Shown here: in pieces, positions 23,912 to 30,803 of the stretch | Layout: each line of letters begins with the position of its first letter | How positions within the stretch are numbered: position 1 is the first letter of the stretch | From: CAZYXZ01 sp964651395 | Lineage (GTDB): Bacteria > Actinomycetota > Actinomycetes > BP-191 | Direction: 5' to 3' | Assembly (NCBI GenBank): GCA_964651395.1 | Contig: CAZYXZ010000010.1 | Location: 1-57,044, forward strand | DNA: 57,044 nt | The notes under the pieces: model-generated | Told to the model about the DNA's origin: nothing | Databases searched by the model: none | The model's input: the letters and a program-made list of their open reading frames with translations, nothing else | Translations under genes and position numbers: made by a program

Positions 23912-24547
23912 TCACCGTGGGTGGCGACTCGCGAGCGCCAATCGCAGCCCGAAGCCGACCAGGACCGTGCCCGTGAACGCCTCCAGTCCCCGGCGTACGC
24001 GCGGCCGGCGCAGGACGGCGCCCAGCTGGGTCAGCGCCCAGGCGTAGCCGGTCAGCCAGGCGACGCCCATGACGGCGTGGACCGCCGCGAGGAGCAGCGA
24101 CGTCGCCAGCACGGGATCGTCCGGCCCCACGAACTGCGGCAGGAACGACGAGTAGAAAACCGCGATCTTGGGGTTGAGCAGGTTGTTGAGCAGCCCCTGC
24201 CGGTAGGCCTGGACGCTGCGACGGCTGACCGGCGCGGCGTCCTCCGGCAGCGCAGTCGGGTCGCGGCGGGCTCGCCAGAGACTCACCGCACCCAGGCCGA
24301 TGAGGTACGCCGCACCGGCCAGCTTGAGCGTGTCGTACGCCGTCGCGGAGGTCTCCAGCAGCCCGGCCAGGCCGAGCGCGGACACGGTGGCCCACACCAG
24401 CAGCCCCGTGCAGATGCCCAAGGTGGTGAAGAACGCGGGCCGCCGACCCGCGCTGACCGCGCTGCGCGTCACCAGGGCCATGTCGGCACCCGGCGTGACC
24501 GTGAGCAGCGCGGCGATGCCGACGAATGCCCACCAGCCCTGCGTCAT
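23912..24547 (-). CDS. LysE/RhtB-family amino-acid exporter
   Basis: A 211-aa protein with six predicted membrane helices and the LysE family signature near the N-terminus (FVGIAALLTVTPGADMALVTRSA, the TPGxDxxxV motif). Length is typical for RhtB-type exporters. The substrate, an amino acid or derivative, cannot be predicted. ATG 24547 is the only sensible start. It is convergent with tRNA-Ser(GGA) and follows the glycosyltransferase on the same strand after 25 bp. Confidence 0.92.
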   Translation of the reverse strand: MTQGWWAFVGIAALLTVTPGADMALVTRSAVSAGRRPAFFTTLGICTGLLVWATVSALGLAGLLETSATAYDTLKLAGAAYLIGLGAVSLWRARRDPTALPEDAAPVSRRSVQAYRQGLLNNLLNPKIAVFYSSFLPQFVGPDDPVLATSLLLAAVHAVMGVAWLTGYAWALTQLGAVLRRPRVRRGLEAFTGTVLVGFGLRLALASRHPR

Positions 24548-24572
24548 GGGGAAAGGCTAGGCGAGGCAGCGG

Positions 24573-25595
24573 TCAGGACAGCAGCACCGCCACGCTGGCC
24601 GCCACCACGGCCGGCTCGAGGTTGGTCCGCGAGAACTCCTGTGCGCGCGCGCCCAGCGCGCGGCGGGCGAGGTCGTCGTCGAGCAGGCGGCGCAGCTCGG
24701 CGGCGAGCGCGACCGTGTCCGGCCGGACGAGCGCCACGGCCTCGGCCGCGCGCAGCGCTGCCCACGTGGCGGGTCCGTCGAGGCCGACGACCGGCACCGC
24801 GGCAGCGAGGGCTGCCGCGACCGTCGCGCGCCCGGACGTGACGCCGGCGAGGTCGACGGACAGCAGCAGGTCCAGGCCGTCGAGGACCGTGGCCAGGCCG
24901 GGCAGGTCCAGCTCGCCGGTGTGGTCGACCGTGTCCGGCAGCCCGAACGCGTGCGCGTCGACGTACCAGTCGCCGGCGGCGCGATTCCCGTGGCGGGCAC
25001 CGACGAGCACCAGCTGCACAGGACGCCCGAGGTCGGCGATCGCGCCCAGGACCAGGGCGCGCTCGGCCGCCGTGGCATGGGCCCAGCGGAACACGCCGAG
25101 GCGCGGCGGCTCGTGCACGACGAGCTGACGCGGCGTGCTCGGCGCCGGCAGCGCACTCCACATCGGTACGACGACCGCGCGCCGGCCACGCACGGCCGAC
25201 CCCGGTGGCGCCGCGGTCACGCCGATGCGGTGGGCACGCCGGCGAAGCAGCCACCAGGCGAGCGAGCTCGCGCGGTAGTCGTGGGCGAGAACGACGACGG
25301 GTGCGGCTCGGCCGAGCAGCCATGGGAGCAGCGGCTCCAGCAGACCCATCGCCGGCGCGCTGTAGTGCAGCAGGACCGGCGCGTGGCCGGTCGACGCGGC
25401 GCGCAGCTCGCGCAGCAGCGCGAGACCGGAACGCAGGCCACCCAACCGGGTCGACCCCGGAGGCTGCTCGACCCAGACCCGCTGGACGTCGTACCCGAGT
25501 GCCTGCAGCTCGCGGTCGAGGACGAGGGACGCGTCGCGCACACCGCAGGGGCCGGGGTGCGAGACCCCGGCAGTCACGACGGTGCGAGCGGCCAC
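24573..25595 (-). CDS. Glycosyltransferase-like protein (GT-B fold)
   Basis: A 340-aa protein with features of a GT4-like enzyme. The N-terminal half has a Rossmann-like pattern (VVTAGVSHPGPCGVRDASLVL, VLLHYSAPAMGLLEPLLPWLLG, VVLAHDYR). The C-terminal half includes VQLVLVGARHGN, DHTGELDLPGLATVLDGLDLLLS and TVAAALAAAVPVVGLDG, equivalent to the donor-site region but lacking the usual ExxG pair. The missing ExxxxxxE motif makes the catalytic function less certain. GTG start at 25595 by position. No partner gene is evident. Confidence 0.72.
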   Translation of the reverse strand: MAARTVVTAGVSHPGPCGVRDASLVLDRELQALGYDVQRVWVEQPPGSTRLGGLRSGLALLRELRAASTGHAPVLLHYSAPAMGLLEPLLPWLLGRAAPVVVLAHDYRASSLAWWLLRRRAHRIGVTAAPPGSAVRGRRAVVVPMWSALPAPSTPRQLVVHEPPRLGVFRWAHATAAERALVLGAIADLGRPVQLVLVGARHGNRAAGDWYVDAHAFGLPDTVDHTGELDLPGLATVLDGLDLLLSVDLAGVTSGRATVAAALAAAVPVVGLDGPATWAALRAAEAVALVRPDTVALAAELRRLLDDDLARRALGARAQEFSRTNLEPAVVAASVAVLLS

Positions 25596-25637
25596 GGACT
25601 CATCTAAGCGGTGGGCCCGGGCCGGGCCGGTCAGCCT

Positions 25638-25727
25638 TGGCGGTGGAGGTGGGATTTGAACCCACGGACGGCTTGCACCGTCACACGCTTTCGAGGCGTG
25701 CGCGCTCGGCCACTACGCGACTCCACC
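25638..25727 (-). tRNA. tRNA-Ser (anticodon CGA)
   Basis: Minus-strand class II cloverleaf: acceptor GGTGGAG/CTCCACC, discriminator G, CCA encoded at 25640-25638. The anticodon stem CACGC/GCGTG has loop CTCGAAA, giving CGA. The variable arm is TGACGGTGCAAGCCGTC, and the T arm GTGGGTTCAAATCCCAC. Confidence 0.96.
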
Positions 25728-25738
25728 GCGGGGGAGCC

Positions 25739-25823
25739 TAGTGGTCTGTCGGCGAAATGGCTTGGCGGTGGCCTGCGACGACCCAAGCCGCATCCACCAC
25801 CGCATTTCGCCGCCAGACCACTA
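25739..25823. repeat. 85-bp imperfect palindrome with 21-bp terminal inverted repeats (MITE-like or double hairpin)
   Basis: The left arm starts TAGTGGTCTG and ends CGGCGAAATG (25739-25759). The right arm (25803-25823) is its reverse complement with one mismatch in 21. The interior holds a second nested pair, GGCTTGG with CCAAGCC. The right end supplies the TAG stop of tadA; the left end lies 11 bp upstream of tRNA-Ser. It could be a non-autonomous element with TA ends or a strong bidirectional terminator. Only one copy occurs in this window. Confidence 0.7.
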
Positions 25824-26258
25824 ACCGACCCTGTGCTCGGCGAAGAATGCGCGGAGCAGCTCGGCCGACTCGTCGGCCATGACGCCGGCGAGAACCTCGG
25901 GCCGGTGGTTGAGCCGCGGGTCGCGGACGACGTCCCAGAGGGACCCGACCGCGCCGGCCTTCGGGTCGACGGCGCCGTAGACCAGCCGGTCCACGCGGGC
26001 GTGCACGGCCGCGGCGGCGCACATCGTGCAGGGCTCGAGCGTCACGACGAGCGTGCACCCGGTCAGCCGCCAGCTGCCGACGACGGCGGCCGCGCGGCGC
26101 AGGGCGAGCACCTCGGCATGCGCGGTCGGGTCGCCGGTGAGCTCCCGCTCGTTGTGCCCGGCGCCGAGCACCCCGCCCTCGGCGTCGACCACGACCGCCC
26201 CGACGGGGACGTCACCGTGCTCGAGTGCCGCCCGCGCCTCGTCGAGGGCGGCGCGCAT
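25821..26258 (-). CDS. tadA: tRNA-specific adenosine deaminase
   Basis: A 145-aa deaminase that converts A34 to inosine in tRNA-Arg(ACG). The zinc site is HAE (47-49) and PCTMC (76-80), with E49 the proton shuttle. NE preceding HAE and VYGAVDPKAGAVGS match TadA rather than cytosine deaminases. ATG 26258 is chosen as the first Met. A GTG at 26312 would overlap the neighbour by about 30 bp and add a non-conserved tail. The stop TAG is donated by the adjacent palindrome, so the original C-terminus may have been altered. Two deaminase-associated genes lie directly upstream. Confidence 0.9.
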   Translation of the reverse strand: MRAALDEARAALEHGDVPVGAVVVDAEGGVLGAGHNERELTGDPTAHAEVLALRRAAAVVGSWRLTGCTLVVTLEPCTMCAAAAVHARVDRLVYGAVDPKAGAVGSLWDVVRDPRLNHRPEVLAGVMADESAELLRAFFAEHRVG

Positions 26259-26280
26259 CGCGGCCGGGTAGGAGGACAGG

Positions 26281-26760
26281 TCAGCCGCGGAGGTCGTCGA
26301 GCACGTCGGCACAGCCGGCCTTCTCGCAGATGGCCGTGATGACGTCGGCGGGCAGCCGACCCTCCTCCGCGCAGAGCGCGAGCAGGCTGTCCGCCGGCAC
26401 CCCGAAGCTGGCCACGAGGTCGGCGTCGCCGAACGGCACCGCCTCAGGGCGGATGCCCTCCTCCTCGTCCTCTTCCGGCTCGGTGACGGTGATGTCCTCC
26501 ATCACCATCGCCGCGTGGGCTGAGGTGTTGACGGCCCGCTCGTCGGAGATGAACGTGCGGGCGTCGCCGTCGCCGTCCACGCGGACGATGGCGACGTACT
26601 CGTCGTCCTCCTCGAGGAAGAACAGCGCTGGGCCGTCCTCGATGGTGTCGCGCATGAGGTCGGCCAGCGCGTCGAGATCCTCGACCGTGTCCAGATCGAC
26701 CTCACGGCCGATCCAGACGTCGCCGGACTGGCCGACGATGGCGGCGAAGTACAGGGCCAC
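26281..26760 (-). CDS. tRNA adenosine deaminase-associated protein
   Basis: A 159-aa acidic protein: an N-terminal alpha/beta region (MALYFAAIVGQSGDVWIGREVDL and ARTFISDERAVN), an Asp/Glu-rich linker (TEPEEDEEEG), then a short helical C-terminal domain (GVPADSLLALCAEEGRLPADVITAICEKAG). This family is found almost only in actinobacteria and is named for its position beside tadA; its biochemical role is not known. GTG 26760. A second, divergent paralogue lies immediately upstream. Confidence 0.85.
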   Translation of the reverse strand: MALYFAAIVGQSGDVWIGREVDLDTVEDLDALADLMRDTIEDGPALFFLEEDDEYVAIVRVDGDGDARTFISDERAVNTSAHAAMVMEDITVTEPEEDEEEGIRPEAVPFGDADLVASFGVPADSLLALCAEEGRLPADVITAICEKAGCADVLDDLRG

Positions 26761-26806
26761 GAGACGACGCTCTTTTCAGGATCAGGCTGGGAGTGAGGCC
26801 AGGAAT

Positions 26807-27283
26807 CTAATGCAAGGCTCCCTCGACCACGCGGTCGTAAACCTCCGCGAAGCCAAGTCGTCGCGCGATCACGGCCAGCGTCTCGTCGGCGTACGCGTCG
26901 AGATCGGACAGGAGCATCCCCAGTTCCATCTCGTCGAGGCCCATGTCCGAGAAGATGGACAGGTCGCCGGCCGGCCAGACGTCGTCCATGTCGTCGTCGC
27001 CCGGCTTCTCGATGTCCAGCCGGTCCATGACCTTCGCGGCCAGGTCCCAGGCCGCCGCCGCGGTCGCGTCGCTGAGCAGCATCCGCTCGCGCCCGCCGTG
27101 CACGCGGATGGCCACGAAGAACTCGTCCGCGACGTTCACGAGGCCGATCACCCCGATGTCCCCAGGCGCCTGGGAACGCAGGCCGACCAGGAGGGAGTCG
27201 AGGTCCTCGGCCAGCCGCTCGGGAAGCAGCGCGACGTCCCACTGGCCCTCGTCGCGCGTCACCGCAACTGCGAAGTCGGTCAC
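26807..27283 (-). CDS. Second tRNA adenosine deaminase-associated family paralogue
   Basis: 158 aa with the same layout as its neighbour. The N-terminal segment (DFAVAVTRDEGQWDVALL, RERMLLSDATAAAAWDLAAKVMDRLDI) corresponds to FAAIVGQSGDVWIG and TFISDERAVN. An acidic middle (KPGDDDMDDVWPAGD) and C-terminal four-helix region (MGLDEMELGMLLSDLDAYADETLAVIARRLGF) correspond to the rest. The tandem arrangement and equal length indicate an old duplication, now strongly diverged. ATG 27283. It is divergent from the peptide cassette, with 167 bp between starts. Confidence 0.8.
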   Translation of the reverse strand: MTDFAVAVTRDEGQWDVALLPERLAEDLDSLLVGLRSQAPGDIGVIGLVNVADEFFVAIRVHGGRERMLLSDATAAAAWDLAAKVMDRLDIEKPGDDDMDDVWPAGDLSIFSDMGLDEMELGMLLSDLDAYADETLAVIARRLGFAEVYDRVVEGALH

Positions 27284-27450
27284 GTCCCGCCTCCCAGCGC
27301 GCCGTCAGGACTCGATCGTGGCAGATGGGAGCGGCAGCCGACACCCCAAGTCCCAAACCTGGCTCCGCGGCGCGGGTCCAGACGCGCAGGTGACCCATTC
27401 CTGCCGTTGCGTTGAGGTCCCGGTATCCGGGGCGGGGGAACACCGACGCC
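27284..27450 (+). promoter_or_regulatory. Upstream region of the peptide cassette
   Basis: This 167-bp region separates the minus-strand deaminase-associated gene from the first plus-strand peptide. It contains a short dyad CCCGG-TAT-CCGGG at 27419-27431 and a GGGGGAA ribosome site before ATG 27451. No convincing -35/-10 pair was found. Confidence 0.35.
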
Positions 27451-27657
27451 ATGACCGATCCGAAAGTCGTCCGCCGGAGCATCCGCTACAGCCAGGACGG
27501 CATCAACGTCGCCGCGGACATCAACGCGGTGGTCAGCGACTCGGGTGACGGGAGCTCGCGCGTCACGTCCCGGCAGAGCACCCGGGTCGTCCAGTCCAGC
27601 CGCACACGCAGAGGAGCAGCCGATGACACAGGACCGCAACCCCCAGCCGGCGACTGA
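27451..27657 (+). CDS. Putative small peptide, divergent member of the cassette (68 aa)
   Basis: MTDPKVVRRSIRYSQDG opens the peptide. It is followed by INVAADINAVVSD, which resembles the N/A/V-rich segment of the three downstream peptides, and by a Ser/Arg-rich part (SRVTSRQSTRVVQSS). It has no LPDREAMS leader. The ribosome site GGGGGAA precedes the ATG by about 12 nt. The 3' 35 bp overlap the next gene in another frame, so the C-terminal residues may not be conserved. The resemblance is by eye and weak; this gene is less certain than its neighbours. Confidence 0.5.
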   Translation: MTDPKVVRRSIRYSQDGINVAADINAVVSDSGDGSSRVTSRQSTRVVQSSRTRRGAADDTGPQPPAGD

Positions 27658-27841
27658 GCTCACCGCCGACGAGCTTGAGGCGCAGCAGGGCGAAGAGCTG
27701 CCGGACCGTGAGGCCATGTCGCTCATCAACGCCAACATCGCGATCCCTGTGAACGCCGCAGTCGCGGCGAACGTGCTCTCGGACGGTGCCGTGGCGTACG
27801 CCGACGCGACCCAGGACTCCGTCATCGACCAGGCCACCTAG
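27623..27841 (+). CDS. Precursor-like peptide 1 (72 aa), GEELPDREAMSL family
   Basis: First of three tandem paralogues. The N-terminal half is acidic and leader-like (ELTADELEAQQ, then GEELPDREAMSL at 23-34). The C-terminal half is Asn/Ala/Val-rich (IPVNAAVAANVLSDG at 41-55, ATQ at 62-64) and ends IDQAT. There is no Cys or Lys. GAGGAG precedes ATG 27623. I do not know a characterised homologue. Conservation of the leader and of NAAVAANVLSD across copies suggests both parts are under selection, unlike a simple leader-plus-variable-core RiPP. The downstream M50 protease is the likely processing enzyme. Confidence 0.82.
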   Translation: MTQDRNPQPATELTADELEAQQGEELPDREAMSLINANIAIPVNAAVAANVLSDGAVAYADATQDSVIDQAT

Positions 27842-27855
27842 AAGGGACCACCCGC

Positions 27856-28074
27856 ATGGGCAACGACCGCAGTCAGGTGCAACCGACCGGCCTCGACGCC
27901 GAGGAGCTCGAGGCGCAGCAGGGCGAGGAGCTTCCCGACCGGGAGGCCATGTCACTGCTGAACCTGAACCTCGCGGCCCCGGTGAACGCAGCCGTCGCCG
28001 CCAACGTGCTGTCCGACGACGCTACGGCGATCGCCAACGCCACGCAGACCGCCGACATCGACCAAGGCATCTAG
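27856..28074 (+). CDS. Precursor-like peptide 2 (72 aa), GEELPDREAMSL family
   Basis: Aligns with peptide 1 residue for residue with no gap. LEAQQGEELPDREAMSL is identical (18-34) and APVNAAVAANVLSD (41-54) differs at one position. Differences cluster at the N-terminus (MGNDRSQVQPTGLDAEE) and at the tail (TADIDQGI). GAAGGG stands 9 nt before ATG 27856, and 14 bp separate it from peptide 1. No Cys. Same role inferred: secreted or membrane-processed peptide. Confidence 0.82.
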   Translation: MGNDRSQVQPTGLDAEELEAQQGEELPDREAMSLLNLNLAAPVNAAVAANVLSDDATAIANATQTADIDQGI

Positions 28075-28085
28075 GAGGAGCAGAG

Positions 28086-28310
28086 ATGGCGAAGCAGGCA
28101 CCGAACAAGGACCTCGACCGCGCCAAGCTCACCGACGAGGAGCTCGCCGCTCAGTCCGGCGAGGAGCTGCCCGACCGTGAGGCCATGTCGCTGATCAACG
28201 CCAACCTGGCCGCGCCGGTGAACGCCGCCGTCGCCGCGAACGTCCTGTCCGACAACTCCATCGCCTACGCGAACGCGGAGCAGAACGTCGACATCACGCA
28301 GTCCACGTAG
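28086..28310 (+). CDS. Precursor-like peptide 3 (74 aa), GEELPDREAMSL family
   Basis: Third tandem copy, with two extra residues and a more basic start (MAKQAPNKDLDRAKLTDEE). SGEELPDREAMSL and APVNAAVAANVLSDN are conserved, followed by IAYANAEQNVDITQST. Alternating small and polar residues with regularly placed N and Q suggest beta-strand or amyloid-like stacking. GAGGAG precedes ATG 28086. A strong stem-loop follows the stop, before the protease gene, consistent with higher expression of the peptides than of the enzymes. Confidence 0.82.
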   Translation: MAKQAPNKDLDRAKLTDEELAAQSGEELPDREAMSLINANLAAPVNAAVAANVLSDNSIAYANAEQNVDITQST

Positions 28311-28323
28311 GCAGCGCGCACTT

Positions 28324-28361
28324 CGAGGCGAGGGGCTCCGGCCGGGATGCCCCTCGTCTCG
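28324..28361 (+). terminator. Stem-loop between peptide genes and protease (probable leaky terminator)
   Basis: CGAGGCGAGGGGC (28324-28336) pairs with GCCCCTCGTCTCG (28349-28361), 12 of 13 positions matching, around a 12-nt loop. No T tract. It begins 13 nt after the peptide 3 stop and ends 25 nt before the protease start, so transcription through it is expected to be partial. Confidence 0.65.
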
Positions 28362-28386
28362 TAGGTCCAGTCCCGGAGAGGTGTGA

Positions 28387-30090
28387 GTGACGGTCATCGA
28401 CGAGCGCGGCACCGCGAAAGACACGCCGCCGCAGTACCGCGGTGTCCCCGCGCCCCGCCCTGCCCCCGCGGCATCGGTGCAGTCCGGACCTCCGCGACTG
28501 GCCGACGGGATCGACCTGATCGGCGAGTACGAGGGCTCCGGATACAAGGAGCCGCACTACCTGGCACGGCGCAAGGACGGCCAGGTCGTGCAGCTGAGCC
28601 ATCTGCTCTACCTCGTGGCGGACAACGCGGACGGCCAGCGGGATGCCGCGGCGATCGCCGAGCAAGTGAGCGAGGAGTACGACAAGACGGTCAGTGCTGA
28701 CAACGTCGAGACGCTGCTCGGCAAGCTACGACCACTGGGCGTCATCGCGTCCAACGACCCCGACGAGCAGCCTCAAGTCCTGGACCCGCTCCTCGCGCTG
28801 CGCTTCAAGACCGGCGTCGTGCCCGAGCGGGTCGTCAACGCGATCACCACGGTGTTCCACCCGCTGTTCTTCCCGCCGGTTATCGTGGCGGCGATCGCCG
28901 CCTTCATCGCCCTGGACGTATGGCTGTTCTTCCGCCACGGCATCGCGCAGGGCATGCGCGAGACGATGTACAACCCGGCGTTGTTCCTGCTCATCTTCGG
29001 CTTCATCGTCGTCGGCGCGGCATTCCACGAGATCGGCCATGCGGTCGGCTGCAAGTACGGCGGCGCGCGGCCGGGCGTGATGGGCGCGGGCGTGTACGTG
29101 GCCTGGCCCGCGTTCTACACCGACGTTACCGACGCCTATCGGCTGGGCAAGGCCGGCCGGCTCCGCACCGACCTCGGCGGCGTGTACTTCAACATCGTCT
29201 ACTGCCTCGGCCTCGCGGCGCTGTACGGCGCGACCCGGTTCGAGCCCTTGCTGCTGGTCATCGCCGTGCAGCAGATCGAGATCGTGCACCAGCTGTTGCC
29301 GTTCCTCCGGCTGGACGGGTACTACATCGTCGCCGACCTGACCGGCGTACCCGACCTGTTCCTCCGCATGAAGCCGATCCTCAAGAGTGCGCTGCCGGGT
29401 TCGGGCACCGACGAGCGGGTCGAGGAGCTCAAGCCGTGGGTACGCGTAGCCGTGACCACGTGGGTTCTCGTCGTGGTACCGGTGCTGTTGTTCAACCTCG
29501 GTCTGATCCTCATGCACTTCCCCCGCATGGTCGGCACGGCGCTCGACTCTCTGCACCGACTCTGGGACCAGATCGGGCCCGCCTGGTCCTCCGGCGGCTA
29601 TGGCACGGCCGGCGCCGGTGTCGTGCAGGCTCTGTTGCTGACACTGCCGATCGTCGGTCTGGTCTACACCTTCGCCCGCATCGGCCAGCGAGGCGTGATG
29701 AGCGCATGGCACTGGTCCTCAGGCTCGGTACCTCGGCGTGCTCTGGTGACTGTGCTGACCGCCTCCCTGCTCGGCGGTCTGGGGTACGCGTGGTGGCCGA
29801 GCCGGGACTACCAGCCGATCCGCCGCGACGAGCGAGGCACTTTCCAGGAGAGCGTCGCCGTCGTCACGCGCGAGCCTGGCGAACGCACGGGGGTGCGGCC
29901 GAAGCGAGAGCCGTTGGGCGGCGTACCCGGGTACGTCGGCGAGCCGACACCGACCACCACCCCCTCGCCGGATGCCACCCCGTCTCCCGACCCGAGCCCA
30001 TCCCCGAGCGGCGACGCGTCCGCGTCAACGACGCCCGACCCGGACCCATCCGCCACTCCGCTCGACCCCTCGCCGAGCGGCACACCATGA
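28387..30090 (+). CDS. M50-family (site-2-protease-like) peptide metalloprotease with possible PqqD-like N-terminus
   Basis: A 567-aa integral membrane protease. Residues 50-120 (YKEPHYLARRKDGQVVQLSHLLYLVADNADG and the following helices) may be a PqqD-like peptide-binding fold, as known in peptide-modifying systems. The zinc site is HEIGH at 214-218 inside a membrane helix, with the third ligand in LRLDGYY (D310). Six or more membrane helices span about 155-475, and a Pro/Ser/Thr/Asp tail follows from about 515. It resembles YydH-type peptide zinc metalloproteases. GGAGAGG precedes GTG 28387. Its position behind three peptide genes makes those peptides its probable substrates. The stop overlaps ATG 30087 but translation of the next gene probably begins at 30102. 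Confidence 0.88.
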   Translation: MTVIDERGTAKDTPPQYRGVPAPRPAPAASVQSGPPRLADGIDLIGEYEGSGYKEPHYLARRKDGQVVQLSHLLYLVADNADGQRDAAAIAEQVSEEYDKTVSADNVETLLGKLRPLGVIASNDPDEQPQVLDPLLALRFKTGVVPERVVNAITTVFHPLFFPPVIVAAIAAFIALDVWLFFRHGIAQGMRETMYNPALFLLIFGFIVVGAAFHEIGHAVGCKYGGARPGVMGAGVYVAWPAFYTDVTDAYRLGKAGRLRTDLGGVYFNIVYCLGLAALYGATRFEPLLLVIAVQQIEIVHQLLPFLRLDGYYIVADLTGVPDLFLRMKPILKSALPGSGTDERVEELKPWVRVAVTTWVLVVVPVLLFNLGLILMHFPRMVGTALDSLHRLWDQIGPAWSSGGYGTAGAGVVQALLLTLPIVGLVYTFARIGQRGVMSAWHWSSGSVPRRALVTVLTASLLGGLGYAWWPSRDYQPIRRDERGTFQESVAVVTREPGERTGVRPKREPLGGVPGYVGEPTPTTTPSPDATPSPDPSPSPSGDASASTTPDPDPSATPLDPSPSGTP

Positions 30091-30101
30091 GGAGCGAGCC
30101 C

Positions 30102-30803
30102 ATGACACCCTGGCGCCGCCTGGTCACTGCGGCAGCGTTGACTCTCGGCCTGGTCGCGGGCCCGCTGGCCGTTGCCACCCCGGCACTCGCCGGCGAGGAC
30201 AACGCCGCGGTGGCGATCAACACGCACGACGGGGCGGACATCTTCCGACTGGCCTTCGACATCCGCGAGGTAGCGGGTGAGGTGGTCGACCACAGCAACG
30301 GTGCGGCGGCCTACGCGTCGTGCGAGGACTGCCAGACGATCGCCATCGCGATCCAGGTGGTGCTGGTCACGAACGAGCCGTCGACGGTCGCGCCGGAAAA
30401 CGTAGCCATTGCGATCAACGAGAACTGTTCCGCATGCGAGACGTTCGCGGCGGCGTACCAGATCGTCATCGGCACCAACGGTCCGGTACAGCTGACCGCG
30501 GAGGGCCGCCGCCGGATCGCGAAGATCCGTCACGAGCTCGAAGAGCTGAAGAAGCGTGCGCCGGACATGAGCCTCGCCGAGATCGACGCGGAGGTGCGCC
30601 GCCTGGTCGGCGAGCTGAAGTCCGTGCTGGCCACCGAGCTGGTGCCGCAGCAGGGGAAGAAGGCCGACGTGAAGTCGGACGATGAGGCGACCGCCTCCGC
30701 GACGGCCTCGCCGTCCGCGTCGCCCTCACCGAGCGAGCCCGAGGTGTCTGCCGCCACACCGACCGCCCCGGAGGAATCGCCCAGCGAGAGCCCGACGCCG
30801 TGA
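30102..30803 (+). CDS. Secreted protein with duplicated CxxC module
   Basis: A 233-aa protein. The signal peptide ends at TPALA (30). The mature domain (31-126) is Ala/Ile/Asn-rich and contains two similar blocks. One at 66-91 has CEDC (C74, C77) and the other at 100-126 has CSAC (C109, C112); each runs from NxAxA to IQVV or YQIV and ends in TN. The coiled-coil or helical part (RRRIAKIRHELEELKKRAPDMSL) lies at 133-175, and a Ser/Pro/Glu-rich tail ends the protein. ATG 30102 has GGAG 9 nt upstream. Function unknown; the beta-like repeats recall the peptide tails, so it may assemble with them outside the cell. Confidence 0.78.
   Translation: MTPWRRLVTAAALTLGLVAGPLAVATPALAGEDNAAVAINTHDGADIFRLAFDIREVAGEVVDHSNGAAAYASCEDCQTIAIAIQVVLVTNEPSTVAPENVAIAINENCSACETFAAAYQIVIGTNGPVQLTAEGRRRIAKIRHELEELKKRAPDMSLAEIDAEVRRLVGELKSVLATELVPQQGKKADVKSDDEATASATASPSASPSPSEPEVSAATPTAPEESPSESPTP

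Noticed and set aside
27623..28310. Lanthipeptide, daptide or other modified RiPP cluster
   Set aside because: The tails lack Cys, and no LanB/C/M/L, YcaO, radical-SAM, aminotransferase or methyltransferase gene is within reach. Three tandem precursors alone are not enough to make that call.
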